Shown here piece by piece: positions 27,385 through 35,863 of a DNA stretch of 64,000 bases. How positions within the stretch are numbered: position 1 is the stretch's first letter; each line of letters begins with the position of its first letter. The position numbers were made by a program, and so were the translations under genes. Source of the stretch: Niallia taxi (lineage in GTDB: Bacteria; Bacillota; Bacilli; Bacillales; Cytobacillaceae). The notes beneath the pieces were generated by a model. The model saw only the letters and a program-made list of their open reading frames with translations, was not told where the DNA came from and did no database searches. The DNA lies in NCBI RefSeq assembly GCF_032818155.1, contig NZ_CP102589.1:544001-608000 (forward strand). The letters are read 5' to 3'.

Positions 27385-28716
27385 GTGACACATCGTTATT
27401 TTTTATCACTGGCACTGCCGTTAATTTTTGCAACGATTACTGTCCCGCTGCTTGGTGCTGTTGATACAGCAGTTGTTGGTCAGCTTCCAGACCCGGCCTA
27501 TATTGGCGGGGTTGCTGTTGGAACGGTCATTTTTAACAGTATTTATTGGCTGTTCGGTTTCTTGAGGGTTAGCACATCAGGGTTTGCCTCCCAAGCATTA
27601 GGAGCAGATGATGAGATGCAAAGCTCGATGGCCTTTTTGCGTCCTGTCTGTATTGGTCTTATCATCGGACTCGTAATTTTACTTTTTCAAGAGGTAATTT
27701 TTAATCTGTCCATTTCTTTTTTAGGTGTGCAGGGAAATGTGAAAGCAATTAGCTCCGTATACTTTCATATTCGGATATGGGCAGCGCCCTTTGCATTAAT
27801 GAATTATGCTGTTTTAGGCTGGCTATTAGGAATGGAACAAATTAAGGCTACGGTGCTGATCCAAGTACTGATGAATATTCTTAATATTGTGCTGGCGGTT
27901 GTGCTCGTCCTTGTGTTTCATTTAGGGGTAGCAGGTGTTGCAATTGCTGTGTTATGTGCAGAGGTTTTTGCCTTTGTGTTTGGGGTTATCCTGCTTGTGC
28001 GAAGCGGTAAGCTGAAAGTAAGCATGAGCACAAAGGAACTGTTCAGAAATCTATATGATAAGGATCCTTTAAAAAGGATGATGATAGTGAACAGAGATTT
28101 GTTTATCCGTACCATTTGTCTGTTGGCTGTATTCAATACCTTTACAGCAAAAGGAGCGGTATATGGGGAAGAGGTTCTGGCAGCAAATGCCATACTCATT
28201 CAAATACATTACATCATGGCATACTTTTATGATGGGCTTGCAAATGCAGCGAGTATTTTGACAGGAAAAGCAGTTGGGCAAAGGAATGGTCAGCTTTATG
28301 AAGCAACTGTTCAGAAATCATATTTTTGGTCTTTTACCTTTTCTGCTGCAATCAGTCTTGCATTTTTCCTTTGTAAGGATGCTGCGATTCCATTGTTCAC
28401 GGTCGTAGAGGAGGTAGTTCTCATCACGAAGCAGTATGAAGGCTGGCTTATATTGTTTCCTCTTGCTTCAAGCATAGGGTTAGTATTTTACGGGATTTTT
28501 GCAGGTGCCGCGGAGGCAGGGCTTGTGAGGAACAGCATGCTAGTGTCTGTTGGGGTTTTCTTAGCAATCCTTTTCCCCGCAACTCACTATTGGGGCAACC
28601 ATGGATTATGGCTTTCCTTCATTGTTTTCAGCCTGTTTCGCTCCATCCTGCTAGTGCGCTATATGCCGGCATTGGAGAAAAGGCTGCCATTTATGAACAA
28701 ACAGACTTCAGCATAA
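27385..28716 (+). CDS. MATE-family efflux transporter (DinF-like)
   Basis: 443 residues from a GTG at 27385 that has AAAGGAG 7 nt upstream; an in-frame ATG at 27367 lacks such a site. About 12 membrane helices in two MatE halves. The N-terminal LPLIFATITVPLLGAVDTAVVG matches the DinF subgroup. It is a cation- or proton-driven multidrug exporter. The gene is convergent with a second MATE gene. Substrate is unknown. Confidence 0.85.
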   Translation: MTHRYFLSLALPLIFATITVPLLGAVDTAVVGQLPDPAYIGGVAVGTVIFNSIYWLFGFLRVSTSGFASQALGADDEMQSSMAFLRPVCIGLIIGLVILLFQEVIFNLSISFLGVQGNVKAISSVYFHIRIWAAPFALMNYAVLGWLLGMEQIKATVLIQVLMNILNIVLAVVLVLVFHLGVAGVAIAVLCAEVFAFVFGVILLVRSGKLKVSMSTKELFRNLYDKDPLKRMMIVNRDLFIRTICLLAVFNTFTAKGAVYGEEVLAANAILIQIHYIMAYFYDGLANAASILTGKAVGQRNGQLYEATVQKSYFWSFTFSAAISLAFFLCKDAAIPLFTVVEEVVLITKQYEGWLILFPLASSIGLVFYGIFAGAAEAGLVRNSMLVSVGVFLAILFPATHYWGNHGLWLSFIVFSLFRSILLVRYMPALEKRLPFMNKQTSA

Positions 28717-28720
28717 AGAA

Positions 28721-28754
28721 ACCACCGCATAATAGATGCGGTGGTCCTTTTTTT
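28721..28754. terminator. Terminator between convergent MATE genes
   Basis: ACCACCGCAT / ATGCGGTGGT perfect stem, CC, then seven T. It reads mainly for the plus strand. Confidence 0.87.
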
Positions 28755-30117
28755 AAATATGACTTTTTGCTGTATTTTTAACACGTACCCGCTCCCACGG
28801 CTTTGACAGCCAGCGCTTGCAGGCGAAAATTCCTCTGAACCATTCATCAATACCTTGGGCCAGCCAAACACCAAGTAAGCCTAAGCCGAATGTTATACCA
28901 AGCGTGTAGCTAAGTGTAACGGCAATGCCCCACATGGAGATGATTCCAATGATAACTGGGAAGCGCACATCTCCTGCAGATTTTAAAGAACTCATCAAAA
29001 CAATGTTCATTGCTCTTCCAGGCTCTGTAAATACAACCGCCCACAGGATTGGCACACCGACTGCAAGAATTTGGTAGTTATCTGTAAACAGCTCTAATAT
29101 TGGTGAGCCAATAAGTGCCATCACGATAGCAGCCGTTAATGACGCAACCATGGCAATTCGTAATGTTTTAATGCCACGCTTAAGCGCACGGTCATACTGC
29201 TTTCCGCCGATATATCTTGCAACAAGGAGCTGTGTCCCTTCTGCAATAGCAACAGTGAATAAATAACAAATCATGGAGATATTAGAAATATATACTCTCG
29301 CTGCTAAGGAAGCATCTCCTAATGATGCAACAATTGCAGTGATGATTAATTGGGAAAATTGGTAGGAAAGATTTTCTCCTGCAGATGGTATCCCAATATA
29401 TAGCATATCCCTAATATCCTGCTTGTTGATTTTAATGATGTCCTGTACTTTAAATGTCAACGCAATTCTTTTGTAAACTAAGTAAAGCAAAACAAAAACG
29501 GCAAATGCCCTTGCAATTACAATTGTCCAAGAAACCCCAATTACTCCTGTAATCGGCATACCGAATAACCCAAAAATGCTAAAAGCATAACCAATGACAC
29601 TGATGATATTCATCATAATACTGACGATCATTGATTCTTTCGTAAAACCGTGGCTGCGTAAGATAGCGCTAAGTGCAAGTGAAAGAGATTCTAAGAAGAG
29701 GGAAGCACCACATATGCGGATAAATATAAGCCCGTAATTTAAAACTTCTCCTTGTATATCAAATAATCGTAACAAAGGCTCACCGAAGACTAAAACGAGG
29801 ATGGCAACAATCACTCCGAACCAGACATTAAGGCCGACAGCAGATCTTGCAAATTGTCTTGCCTGGCTAAGTTCATTAGCTCCTAGTCTTTGCCCGATTA
29901 AAATCATGGCTGCAATGGAAGTGACGTTGAAAACGAGAATAAATATCCCTAGCAGCTGGTTAGCCACACCGACTCCGGATGCCGCATTATCTGAATAATG
30001 GCTAAGCATAAGTGTGGCAATAACACCCATACCCATATGCAATGCGAGTTCTATAAACAGAGGCCAAGAAATGTTAAAAAGAGTCTGTTCATGCATTTTT
30101 TTTGCTGTAACGTTCAA
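28753..30117 (-). CDS. MATE-family efflux transporter (NorM/MepA-like)
   Basis: 454 residues, 12 membrane helices, two MatE domains. The SWPLFIELALHMGMGVIATLMLSHYSD start and AILRSHGFTKESM loop fit the NorM-like branch, distinct from the convergent DinF-like gene. The TTG start at 30117 is chosen for AAAGGGG about 10 nt upstream. The first possible ATG would be Met8. Role: export of organic cations or drugs. No adjacent regulator is visible. Confidence 0.82.
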   Translation of the reverse strand: MNVTAKKMHEQTLFNISWPLFIELALHMGMGVIATLMLSHYSDNAASGVGVANQLLGIFILVFNVTSIAAMILIGQRLGANELSQARQFARSAVGLNVWFGVIVAILVLVFGEPLLRLFDIQGEVLNYGLIFIRICGASLFLESLSLALSAILRSHGFTKESMIVSIMMNIISVIGYAFSIFGLFGMPITGVIGVSWTIVIARAFAVFVLLYLVYKRIALTFKVQDIIKINKQDIRDMLYIGIPSAGENLSYQFSQLIITAIVASLGDASLAARVYISNISMICYLFTVAIAEGTQLLVARYIGGKQYDRALKRGIKTLRIAMVASLTAAIVMALIGSPILELFTDNYQILAVGVPILWAVVFTEPGRAMNIVLMSSLKSAGDVRFPVIIGIISMWGIAVTLSYTLGITFGLGLLGVWLAQGIDEWFRGIFACKRWLSKPWERVRVKNTAKSHI

Positions 30118-30364
30118 ACTTTATATCCCCTTTACTTTTAAAGATTATTGGCAAATATAAGAACCATTTTATGCTTATTTGTAAGAAAGTAAAGAGGAAA
30201 ACATCATTTTTTTTTGGAAAATTTTACTCTGTTTTGCATAGAGTAATAGGTTTGTTCTTATTGAAGAAATAGAGCGTTTTCATTTGAGTTTTAGGGTATT
30301 TTGAATAAATATTCTGATAAATAACAAAAGAAAATTACTCACTTTGTAAAAATGTAATGATTAC

Positions 30365-30385
30365 TGTCATGACACATGTTAATAT
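30365..30385 (+). promoter_or_regulatory. Palindromic candidate operator and -10 of niaP
   Basis: TGTCATGACA at 30365-30374 is a perfect palindrome just upstream of a -10-like TAATAT at 30380-30385. NiaR, the niacin-responsive repressor, is the obvious candidate, but I cannot confirm the match to its motif. The remaining 30118-30449 spacer shows nothing else. Confidence 0.4.
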
Positions 30386-30449
30386 AGTAGAGTGTTATCA
30401 TAAATTACTTTTAGACGGAGAAACTATAGAAAAGACTTAGGAGGCTAGT

Positions 30450-31655
30450 ATGAAAAAAGAAGTATCAAATAAGAAGCTGCTCGGGATAGCAGGGCTAGGC
30501 TGGCTGTTTGACGCAATGGATGTCGGCATGCTTTCCTTTATTATTGCTGCACTCCAAGCAGATTGGGGCTTATCAGTGAAAGAGATGGGCTGGATTGGCA
30601 GTATAAACTCTATTGGGATGGCTGTGGGTGCATTCTTGTTTGGCATCATGGCAGACAGAGTAGGAAGAAAAAATGTTTTTATAATTACATTATTACTATT
30701 TTCTATCGGGAGTGGATTATCTGCATTCGCAACATCTCTCTGGCTATTCCTTGTCCTGCGTTTTTTAATTGGCATGGGGTTGGGAGGAGAGCTCCCAGTA
30801 GCATCAACACTTGTCTCTGAAAGTGTGCCTAACGAGAAGCGTGGTAGAGTAGTTGTTTTACTGGAAAGCTTCTGGGCATTTGGCTGGCTTCTTGCAGCAG
30901 TTATTTCTTATTTCATCATACCGAACTTTGATAATGGCTGGAGAATTGCTTTGTTAATCAGTGTCCTGCCAGCAATTTACGCCTTATATTTAAGATGGAA
31001 TCTTCCAGACTCACCAAAGTACTTAGAGGTAGAGAAAAAGAAAAGACTGACAGCTTGGGAAAGCATTAAAACTGTCTGGTCAAAGGATAATGCGAAAAAC
31101 ACTGCAATGCTGTGGGTGCTTTGGTTTTGTGTCGTATTCTCCTATTATGGAATGTTCCTGTGGCTGCCAAGTGTGATGGTTTTGAAAGGCTTCAGCTTGA
31201 TTAAGAGCTTCGAATACGTATTGATCATGACATTGGCACAGCTGCCTGGGTATGCACTAGCAGCATACTTAATTGAAAAGGCTGGCCGGAAATTTGTACT
31301 TGTTGTGTTCTTGATTGGTACAGCAATAAGTGCCTATATGTTTGGCACAGCAGAAAGCACAGCGTTGCTTATGACCTCAGGAATTTTGTTATCGTTCTTT
31401 AATTTAGGTGCTTGGGGAGCGTTGTATGCATATACACCTGAGCAGTATAAAACAAATGTCCGAGGTACAGGAGCGGGCATGGCAGCATCCTTTGGAAGAA
31501 TTGGAGGGGTGCTTGGTCCATTGCTTGTCCCATATCTAGTAGCCCAGAATATATCAATTGCAGGCATATTCACTATTTTCTGTATCGCAGTTCTTATAGG
31601 AGCAGCAGCAGTTTTCTTCTTTGGAAGAGAAACAAAAAATACGGACATCGCATAA
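30450..31655 (+). CDS. niaP: Niacin transporter, MFS family
   Basis: 401 residues, 12 membrane helices. Long identical stretches with B. subtilis NiaP (YceI) are visible: GLGWLFDAMDVGMLSFIIAA near 14-33, GGELPVASTLVSE near 107 and FCVVFSYYGMFLWLPSVM near 223. It has the MFS loop ADRVGRKNVF near 69. It imports nicotinic acid for NAD synthesis. TAGGAGG precedes the start, and the gene is monocistronic. Confidence 0.92.
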   Translation: MKKEVSNKKLLGIAGLGWLFDAMDVGMLSFIIAALQADWGLSVKEMGWIGSINSIGMAVGAFLFGIMADRVGRKNVFIITLLLFSIGSGLSAFATSLWLFLVLRFLIGMGLGGELPVASTLVSESVPNEKRGRVVVLLESFWAFGWLLAAVISYFIIPNFDNGWRIALLISVLPAIYALYLRWNLPDSPKYLEVEKKKRLTAWESIKTVWSKDNAKNTAMLWVLWFCVVFSYYGMFLWLPSVMVLKGFSLIKSFEYVLIMTLAQLPGYALAAYLIEKAGRKFVLVVFLIGTAISAYMFGTAESTALLMTSGILLSFFNLGAWGALYAYTPEQYKTNVRGTGAGMAASFGRIGGVLGPLLVPYLVAQNISIAGIFTIFCIAVLIGAAAVFFFGRETKNTDIA

Positions 31656-31657
31656 TC

Positions 31658-31690
31658 GGAATAGGTTTTTTTTCCCTATTCTTTTTTTTA
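31658..31690 (+). terminator. Terminator of niaP
   Basis: GGAATAGG / CCCTATTC stem with a T-only loop and eight trailing T. Confidence 0.8.
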
Positions 31691-31853
31691 TTTCTAAAAA
31701 ACTGCAAATGTGAAAAAAATAACTATATATTCCTGCGTAAAGCTAAAAAATACCAGTAAAAATGAACAATATAGCAAAAAATGAGGAGAAATTCTTCCGA
31801 ATTGGTTAAAAATGAGAACGCTTCACTATATTCAGAAATAAAATAATTATTTA

Positions 31854-31868
31854 CATTTTCAGAATATT
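31854..31868. promoter_or_regulatory. Putative CodY box upstream of the leader ORF
   Basis: CATTTTCAGAATATT differs from AATTTTCWGAAAATT at two positions. A second, poorer match overlaps 31829-31843. This links the leader transcript to branched-chain amino acid and GTP sensing. Confidence 0.55.
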
Positions 31869-31914
31869 GGTGATATTATTGCTTCACAATAACTTGTTTT
31901 AGGAGGAGAATATC

Positions 31915-31980
31915 ATGAAAGCAAAAGCAAATACAATTTTCACTTTATCACTCATTATTATTCTCATACTCAGCACGTAG
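31915..31980 (+). CDS. 21-residue Ile/Leu-rich leader peptide
   Basis: A short ORF with a near-perfect AGGAGGA 7 nt before its ATG. It has three N-terminal basic-to-neutral steps (MKAKAN), then a hydrophobic run with five Ile and four Leu codons, including SLIIILILST at the end. Three of the Leu codons are CTC and one Ile codon is ATA. It ends 93 nt before an intrinsic terminator hairpin and 156 nt before the PfoR-like gene. The arrangement is that of a ribosome-mediated attenuation leader. A membrane micropeptide or toxin-like peptide is the alternative. Confidence 0.6.
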   Translation: MKAKANTIFTLSLIIILILST

Positions 31981-32102
31981 GATTAAATGAACCCCCCATT
32001 ACAATAATAGGGAATCGTTTAGTCCAGTTTTTGTTGTTTCAAACAACGGCGCTAAACGTGATGTACGATTGGTGCCTTTCCGAATAGCGGACAGGCTTTT
32101 TT
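31981..32102 (+). ncRNA. Structured attenuator leader of the PfoR-like gene
   Basis: Nested pairings are visible: CCCATTA with TAAT-GGG (31997-32012), AATCG (32013) with CGATT (32066), TTTAG with CTAAA, and inner GTTGT / ACAAC. GGCGCT at 32050-32055 can pair with GGTGCC at 32071-32076, which would sequester the 5' arm of the terminator at 32074-32102. It matches no riboswitch class I know. Confidence 0.5.
32074..32102 (+). terminator. Terminator upstream of the PfoR-like gene
   Basis: GCCTTTCCG / CGGACAGGC stem (one mismatch) followed by six T, located 35 nt before the coding start. It is in the right place for attenuation. Confidence 0.8.
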
Positions 32103-32136
32103 ATTGGAGATAAATAAGACAAGGGAGAAGAGAGAA

Positions 32137-33153
32137 ATGAATAAAAAAACTTTTATGGATGGTTTATATAAAGCATCAGCAGGAATGTCGAACGCAGTAT
32201 TGGTTACGTTAGGGTTAGGCTTGCTGCTAGAATCAATCGGAAAAGCGTTAGGATGGGACACTCTTACTCACATTGGATCTGTAGCGAAAGTCCTGTTGGC
32301 ACCTGCTTTCGGTGCAGGGATTGCCTATCAGCTTGGTGGTAATACATTAGTAATTTTCAGTGCAATGGTTTGTAGTACAATTGGTGGAAATGCCATGCAT
32401 TTAACAGAATCAGGCATGGTACTTGTTACAGGACAACCAATAAGTGCTGTACTAGCTGCTGTAATTGCAACAATCGTTGGTAAAAAGATCGTCGGCAAAA
32501 CAATTCTGGATATGATTGCAATTCCGGCAGGGGCAATTCTAGTCGGCGGATTTGCAGGTGTAGGCTTGGCATATGTTACAACACCGTTATTAGAATGGAT
32601 CAGCGCTGAAATTACTTCTTCTGTTCAAGGTTCACCGTTAGTAGCATCAATGGTAATTTCATTAGTTTGGAGCATTTTGTTAATGACACCTGCTTCCTCT
32701 GCAGCACTGGCAATTGCCTTGCAGATGGACCCTGTTTCAAGTGCAGCAGCATTAATTGGCTGTACAGTGCAGTTTGTTGGTTTTACAGCAATGTCACTTC
32801 GTCAAAACGACATGGGCGGCTTCTTGGCGCAATCCATCATCACGCCAAAGGTACAGTTCCCAAACCTGGTGAAAAACCCATTGTTAATCATTCCTCCATT
32901 TGTTGCAGCAGTCATTTGTGCACCAATTGCAACATTAGGATTTGGATTCACAGCAACATATGAATTAGCTGGTCTTGGATTAAACTCCTTGATTGCTCCA
33001 ATCAGCATTTTGGCAACACAAGGAGCAACTGGTTTCTTAACATATATGGCATTAGGTGTAGTGCTTCCAATCGTCATCACATTGCCTTTATACTATGTCA
33101 TCCTAAGAGTCGGCTGGGCAAAAACAGGAGACTTGGCAATGAAAGTTCAATAA
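32137..33153 (+). CDS. PfoR-like membrane protein (PTS_EIIC_2 family)
   Basis: 338 residues from ATG at 32137, which has AGGGAG 9 nt upstream; a TTG at 32104 lies at the end of the terminator and is unlikely. About nine membrane helices, Gly/Ala-rich, COG3641 type. The TPASSAALAIALQMDP segment near 197 and LGFGFTATYELAGLGLNSLIAPI near 270 are family features. The family is named after a C. perfringens regulator but is built like a PTS EIIC permease. No IIA or IIB partner is encoded nearby and the substrate is unknown. The leader with Ile/Leu codons and a CodY box suggests a tie to amino acid metabolism (inference). Confidence 0.75.
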   Translation: MNKKTFMDGLYKASAGMSNAVLVTLGLGLLLESIGKALGWDTLTHIGSVAKVLLAPAFGAGIAYQLGGNTLVIFSAMVCSTIGGNAMHLTESGMVLVTGQPISAVLAAVIATIVGKKIVGKTILDMIAIPAGAILVGGFAGVGLAYVTTPLLEWISAEITSSVQGSPLVASMVISLVWSILLMTPASSAALAIALQMDPVSSAAALIGCTVQFVGFTAMSLRQNDMGGFLAQSIITPKVQFPNLVKNPLLIIPPFVAAVICAPIATLGFGFTATYELAGLGLNSLIAPISILATQGATGFLTYMALGVVLPIVITLPLYYVILRVGWAKTGDLAMKVQ

Positions 33154-33167
33154 TATATAGAAGAAAA

Positions 33168-33198
33168 GAGCCTTCGACTTAACGAAGGCTTTTTTTCT
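33168..33198 (+). terminator. Terminator of the PfoR-like gene
   Basis: AGCCTTCG / CGAAGGCT stem followed by seven T. Confidence 0.87.
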
Positions 33199-33271
33199 TT
33201 CGCAAAAAAGTCTAAAAAAATAAGATGGATGAAAGCATCTAATAAGGAAAAGATAAACCTGTAGAAATATA

Positions 33272-33396
33272 TGTGAAATAAATCACAAAAAGGCTTGCAT
33301 ACGAAAAAATAGTATGTATAATAAAGGTATGAACAAATTGTGAATGACATCACATAGTTTGTGATTTTTTTCACTTAATATGTGAATTAGTTCACA
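33272..33396. promoter_or_regulatory. nox promoter with four Rex-like operators
   Basis: TGTGA-N6-TCACA sites lie at 33272-33287, 33339-33354, 33360-33375 (last base deviates) and 33381-33396. The last reads TGTGAA TTAG TTCACA, an excellent Rex site. The promoter is TTGCAT at 33295-33300 and TATAAT at 33317-33322. Sites 2, 3 and 4 are centred exactly 21 bp apart downstream of the start, and site 1 lies upstream of the -35. Confidence 0.7.
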
Positions 33397-33435
33397 AAAA
33401 ATACAAAAATTCTTTTACAAAGGAGCTTCTAAACC

Positions 33436-34806
33436 ATGAAAGTAATTGTAATTGGATGTACACACGCAGGAACAGCTGCTGTTAAAACGTTAGCAAATGT
33501 AAATAATAATATAGATATCACTGTATATGAAAAAAATAATAATGTATCCTTCTTATCTTGTGGAATTGCCTTATATGTAGGTGGAGTTGCGAAGGATGCT
33601 AGTCAATTGTTCTACTCTTCACCAGAGGAGCTTAAATCATTAGGCGCAACAATGCATATGGAGCATGAAGTATTGGAAATTGATACAGAAAACAAAAAAG
33701 TGTTTGTGAAGGATTTGAACAGTGGGGAAACTCGCACTGATTTCTATGATAAGTTAGTAATGACAACTGGTTCTTGGCCAATCATTCCGCCAATTGAAGG
33801 AATAAGACTTGGAAACATTCTTTTATCTAAAAACTATAATCAAGCAAATGATATAATTGCAAAAACAAAAGACGTTAACCATGTTACTGTAATTGGTGCA
33901 GGCTATATCGGTGTTGAATTAGTAGAAGCCTTTGAGCAAAACGGAAAAAAGGTAACGCTTATTGATAGTGAAGACCGCATTCTGAACAAGTATTTAGATA
34001 AAGAATTTACAGATATTATTGAAGAAGAGCTTAAAGGAAAAGATATTGAGCTGGCATTGCAGCAAACTGTAACGAAGTTCGAGGGAAATGAAGCAGGGAA
34101 TGTTACAAAGGTTATTACAACTAAAGGTGAATATGAGACAGACCTAGTTATTCTTTGTGTAGGATTCAGACCAAATACTGGCTTGCTTAAAGACAAAGTG
34201 GACCTATTGCCAAATGGGGCAATTAAAATTAATGAATATATGCAAACTAGTGATCCAGATATATATGCAGCAGGAGACAGCTGTGCAGTCAACTATAATC
34301 CAACAGGTGATAAAGTCTATATTCCACTTGCAACGAATGCAGTGCGCATGGGTACATTGGTAGGATATAATATCGCTGGTCAAAACGTGAAGTATATGGG
34401 TACACAAGGAACTTCTGGATTGCATCTATTTGGATTAAGTATGGCATCTACAGGTCTTACAGAACTGACTGCTAAAGCTAATAATATTCCTTATGAAGCA
34501 GCAACAATTATTGAAAACGACCGTCCAGAATTCATGCCGACATTTGAAGAGGTGCGCTTAAAAGTGCTTTACCATCAGGAAACGAGAGAAATTTTAGGAG
34601 CACAGATTATTTCAAAAGCAGATATGACACAAATGATGAATACATTATCTGTCTGCATTCAAACAAAAATGACAATTGACGAGCTAGCATTTGTTGACTT
34701 CTTCTTCCAACCGCATTTCAATAAACCATGGAACACATTGAACCAAGCAGGTTTGGCAGCAGTAGCAAAACAAGCTGAAAAAGTAAAAGAGCCAACAGGT
34801 GTTTAA
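33436..34806 (+). CDS. nox: NADH oxidase, water-forming
   Basis: 456 residues of the pyridine nucleotide-disulfide oxidoreductase class 3. His10 and the redox Cys42 in SFLSCG are both in place, as in the enterococcal and streptococcal Nox that reduce O2 fully to water. A second Rossmann VTVIGAGYIGVELVEAF is near 153 and the FAD closing motif DIYAAGDSCAV near 274. It regenerates NAD from NADH with oxygen. CoA-disulfide reductase is the main alternative in this fold. AAAGGAGC lies upstream. It stands alone behind an unusually dense set of Rex-like operators. Confidence 0.88.
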   Translation: MKVIVIGCTHAGTAAVKTLANVNNNIDITVYEKNNNVSFLSCGIALYVGGVAKDASQLFYSSPEELKSLGATMHMEHEVLEIDTENKKVFVKDLNSGETRTDFYDKLVMTTGSWPIIPPIEGIRLGNILLSKNYNQANDIIAKTKDVNHVTVIGAGYIGVELVEAFEQNGKKVTLIDSEDRILNKYLDKEFTDIIEEELKGKDIELALQQTVTKFEGNEAGNVTKVITTKGEYETDLVILCVGFRPNTGLLKDKVDLLPNGAIKINEYMQTSDPDIYAAGDSCAVNYNPTGDKVYIPLATNAVRMGTLVGYNIAGQNVKYMGTQGTSGLHLFGLSMASTGLTELTAKANNIPYEAATIIENDRPEFMPTFEEVRLKVLYHQETREILGAQIISKADMTQMMNTLSVCIQTKMTIDELAFVDFFFQPHFNKPWNTLNQAGLAAVAKQAEKVKEPTGV

Positions 34807-34825
34807 GAATAGAATAGTTTAATTA

Positions 34826-34867
34826 GAAGGCCGCTATAAACTACATTAGTTTGTTGGCGGTCTTTTT
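34826..34867 (+). terminator. Terminator of nox
   Basis: AGGCCGC and AACTA pair with TAGTT and GGCGGTCT, followed by TTTTT. Confidence 0.75.
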
Positions 34868-35240
34868 GTATTGTTAAAGATTTGCCCACTCACTTAGCTG
34901 ACACTTAAGCATTACGGACCATTCAATAGCAGACCTGATAGTGATGTTTTACATTAACACTGTGGAAATTTTAATAGTCGTAAAACACGTAATTGATACT
35001 ATTTTTAAGAAGTCTCATATGCTACCAATAGTAGATATGCAGTTAATTTTATAAGATATTTAACAATATGAGAAGCGGTCTTTTTGGACTAAAATGAACT
35101 ATTTAGATTAAAAGTCCTACTGATTTTGACAATATTCGCAACATACTGTGTGGAGTATTTATATTTACTATATAAATTGTTAAGGTGGTTTTGTTAGTGG
35201 GAACAAAGGTATTTAAGAATATTTCTTCAAAGGGAGGAAA
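34868..35240. other. Gene-poor spacer
   Basis: AT-rich stretch without a credible ORF, RNA element or promoter that I can recognise. A GCGGTCTTTTT motif near 35074 echoes the end of the nox terminator, perhaps a relic duplication. Confidence 0.3.
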
Positions 35241-35636
35241 ATGTTGAAACTTATTATCGAAGAGGATTTTAAAAAGTTGACATATTACCAGACGAAAGAG
35301 CAATTAAGAAAATCGGTGAGTAAATATAAAAAGTTTATTTTAACTAAATCGTTGCGGCCAGACTTGAGTTATAACCTTCTGAGAGTATTAGATTATTTAT
35401 TAGATCAATCCGTTTCGCCAATAGGTGTTTATGTAAAAGGAAGAAAACAAGTGGCGGAAGATTTAAGGCTAAGCATCAGCACCGTTTATAATCATTTCAA
35501 CAGGCTGTTAATGCTTGGCATAATTGAACAATATAAATTTGCAGATGTTAATAGTACGAAGAGACCAACGTTTATTTATGTTGTTATTCCAAAGGATTTA
35601 AACACTGTTTTGAAGGGGAAATGGAAAAGGCATTAG
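35241..35636 (+). CDS. Small helix-turn-helix protein of unknown role
   Basis: 131 residues, Lys/Tyr-rich and very AT-rich DNA. The centre (about 65-100) reads VKGRKQVAEDLRLSISTVYNHFNRLL, a winged-helix type DNA-binding unit of the kind found in plasmid and phage replication or regulatory proteins. The flanks have no recognisable domain. AGGGAGG sits only 3 nt before the ATG, so the adjacent TTG at 35244 may be the real start. It is isolated, with a 430-bp empty region upstream and its own terminator. It may be an acquired or degenerating element, which is inference from composition and isolation. Confidence 0.65.
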   Translation: MLKLIIEEDFKKLTYYQTKEQLRKSVSKYKKFILTKSLRPDLSYNLLRVLDYLLDQSVSPIGVYVKGRKQVAEDLRLSISTVYNHFNRLLMLGIIEQYKFADVNSTKRPTFIYVVIPKDLNTVLKGKWKRH

Positions 35637-35755
35637 AGTTTTACCATGTATACTGTATTGCTTCTTTAATTACTAGCAAAATTTATTAAACGGCAAAACC
35701 CTTTGACTTTAGTATTTTAAATTAAAATAATTGAAAATTTTGATTTTAACAATAA

Positions 35756-35785
35756 CGCTGCTGATATGAATGGCAGCTTTTTTTG
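35756..35785 (+). terminator. Terminator of the HTH gene
   Basis: GCTGC / GCAGC hairpin with an AT-rich loop and a run of T. Confidence 0.7.
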
Positions 35786-35863
35786 TATAGTACTCATCCT
35801 TTTCTTTTTCTTTATAGAAAAAATATAATAAAGAAACTAAGAATGAAAAGATTGGAGATCACT

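Noticed and set aside
31813..31826. cre site upstream of the leader ORF (GAGAACGCTTCAC region)
   Set aside because: Too many departures from the CcpA consensus in either orientation.
31981..32102. T-box leader before the PfoR-like gene
   Set aside because: No AGGGTGGNACCGCG-type T-box sequence and no specifier-loop arrangement; the leader is too short.
34868..35240. Hidden small gene or RNA in the spacer after nox
   Set aside because: No ORF with a ribosome binding site and no promoter-terminator pair could be found.
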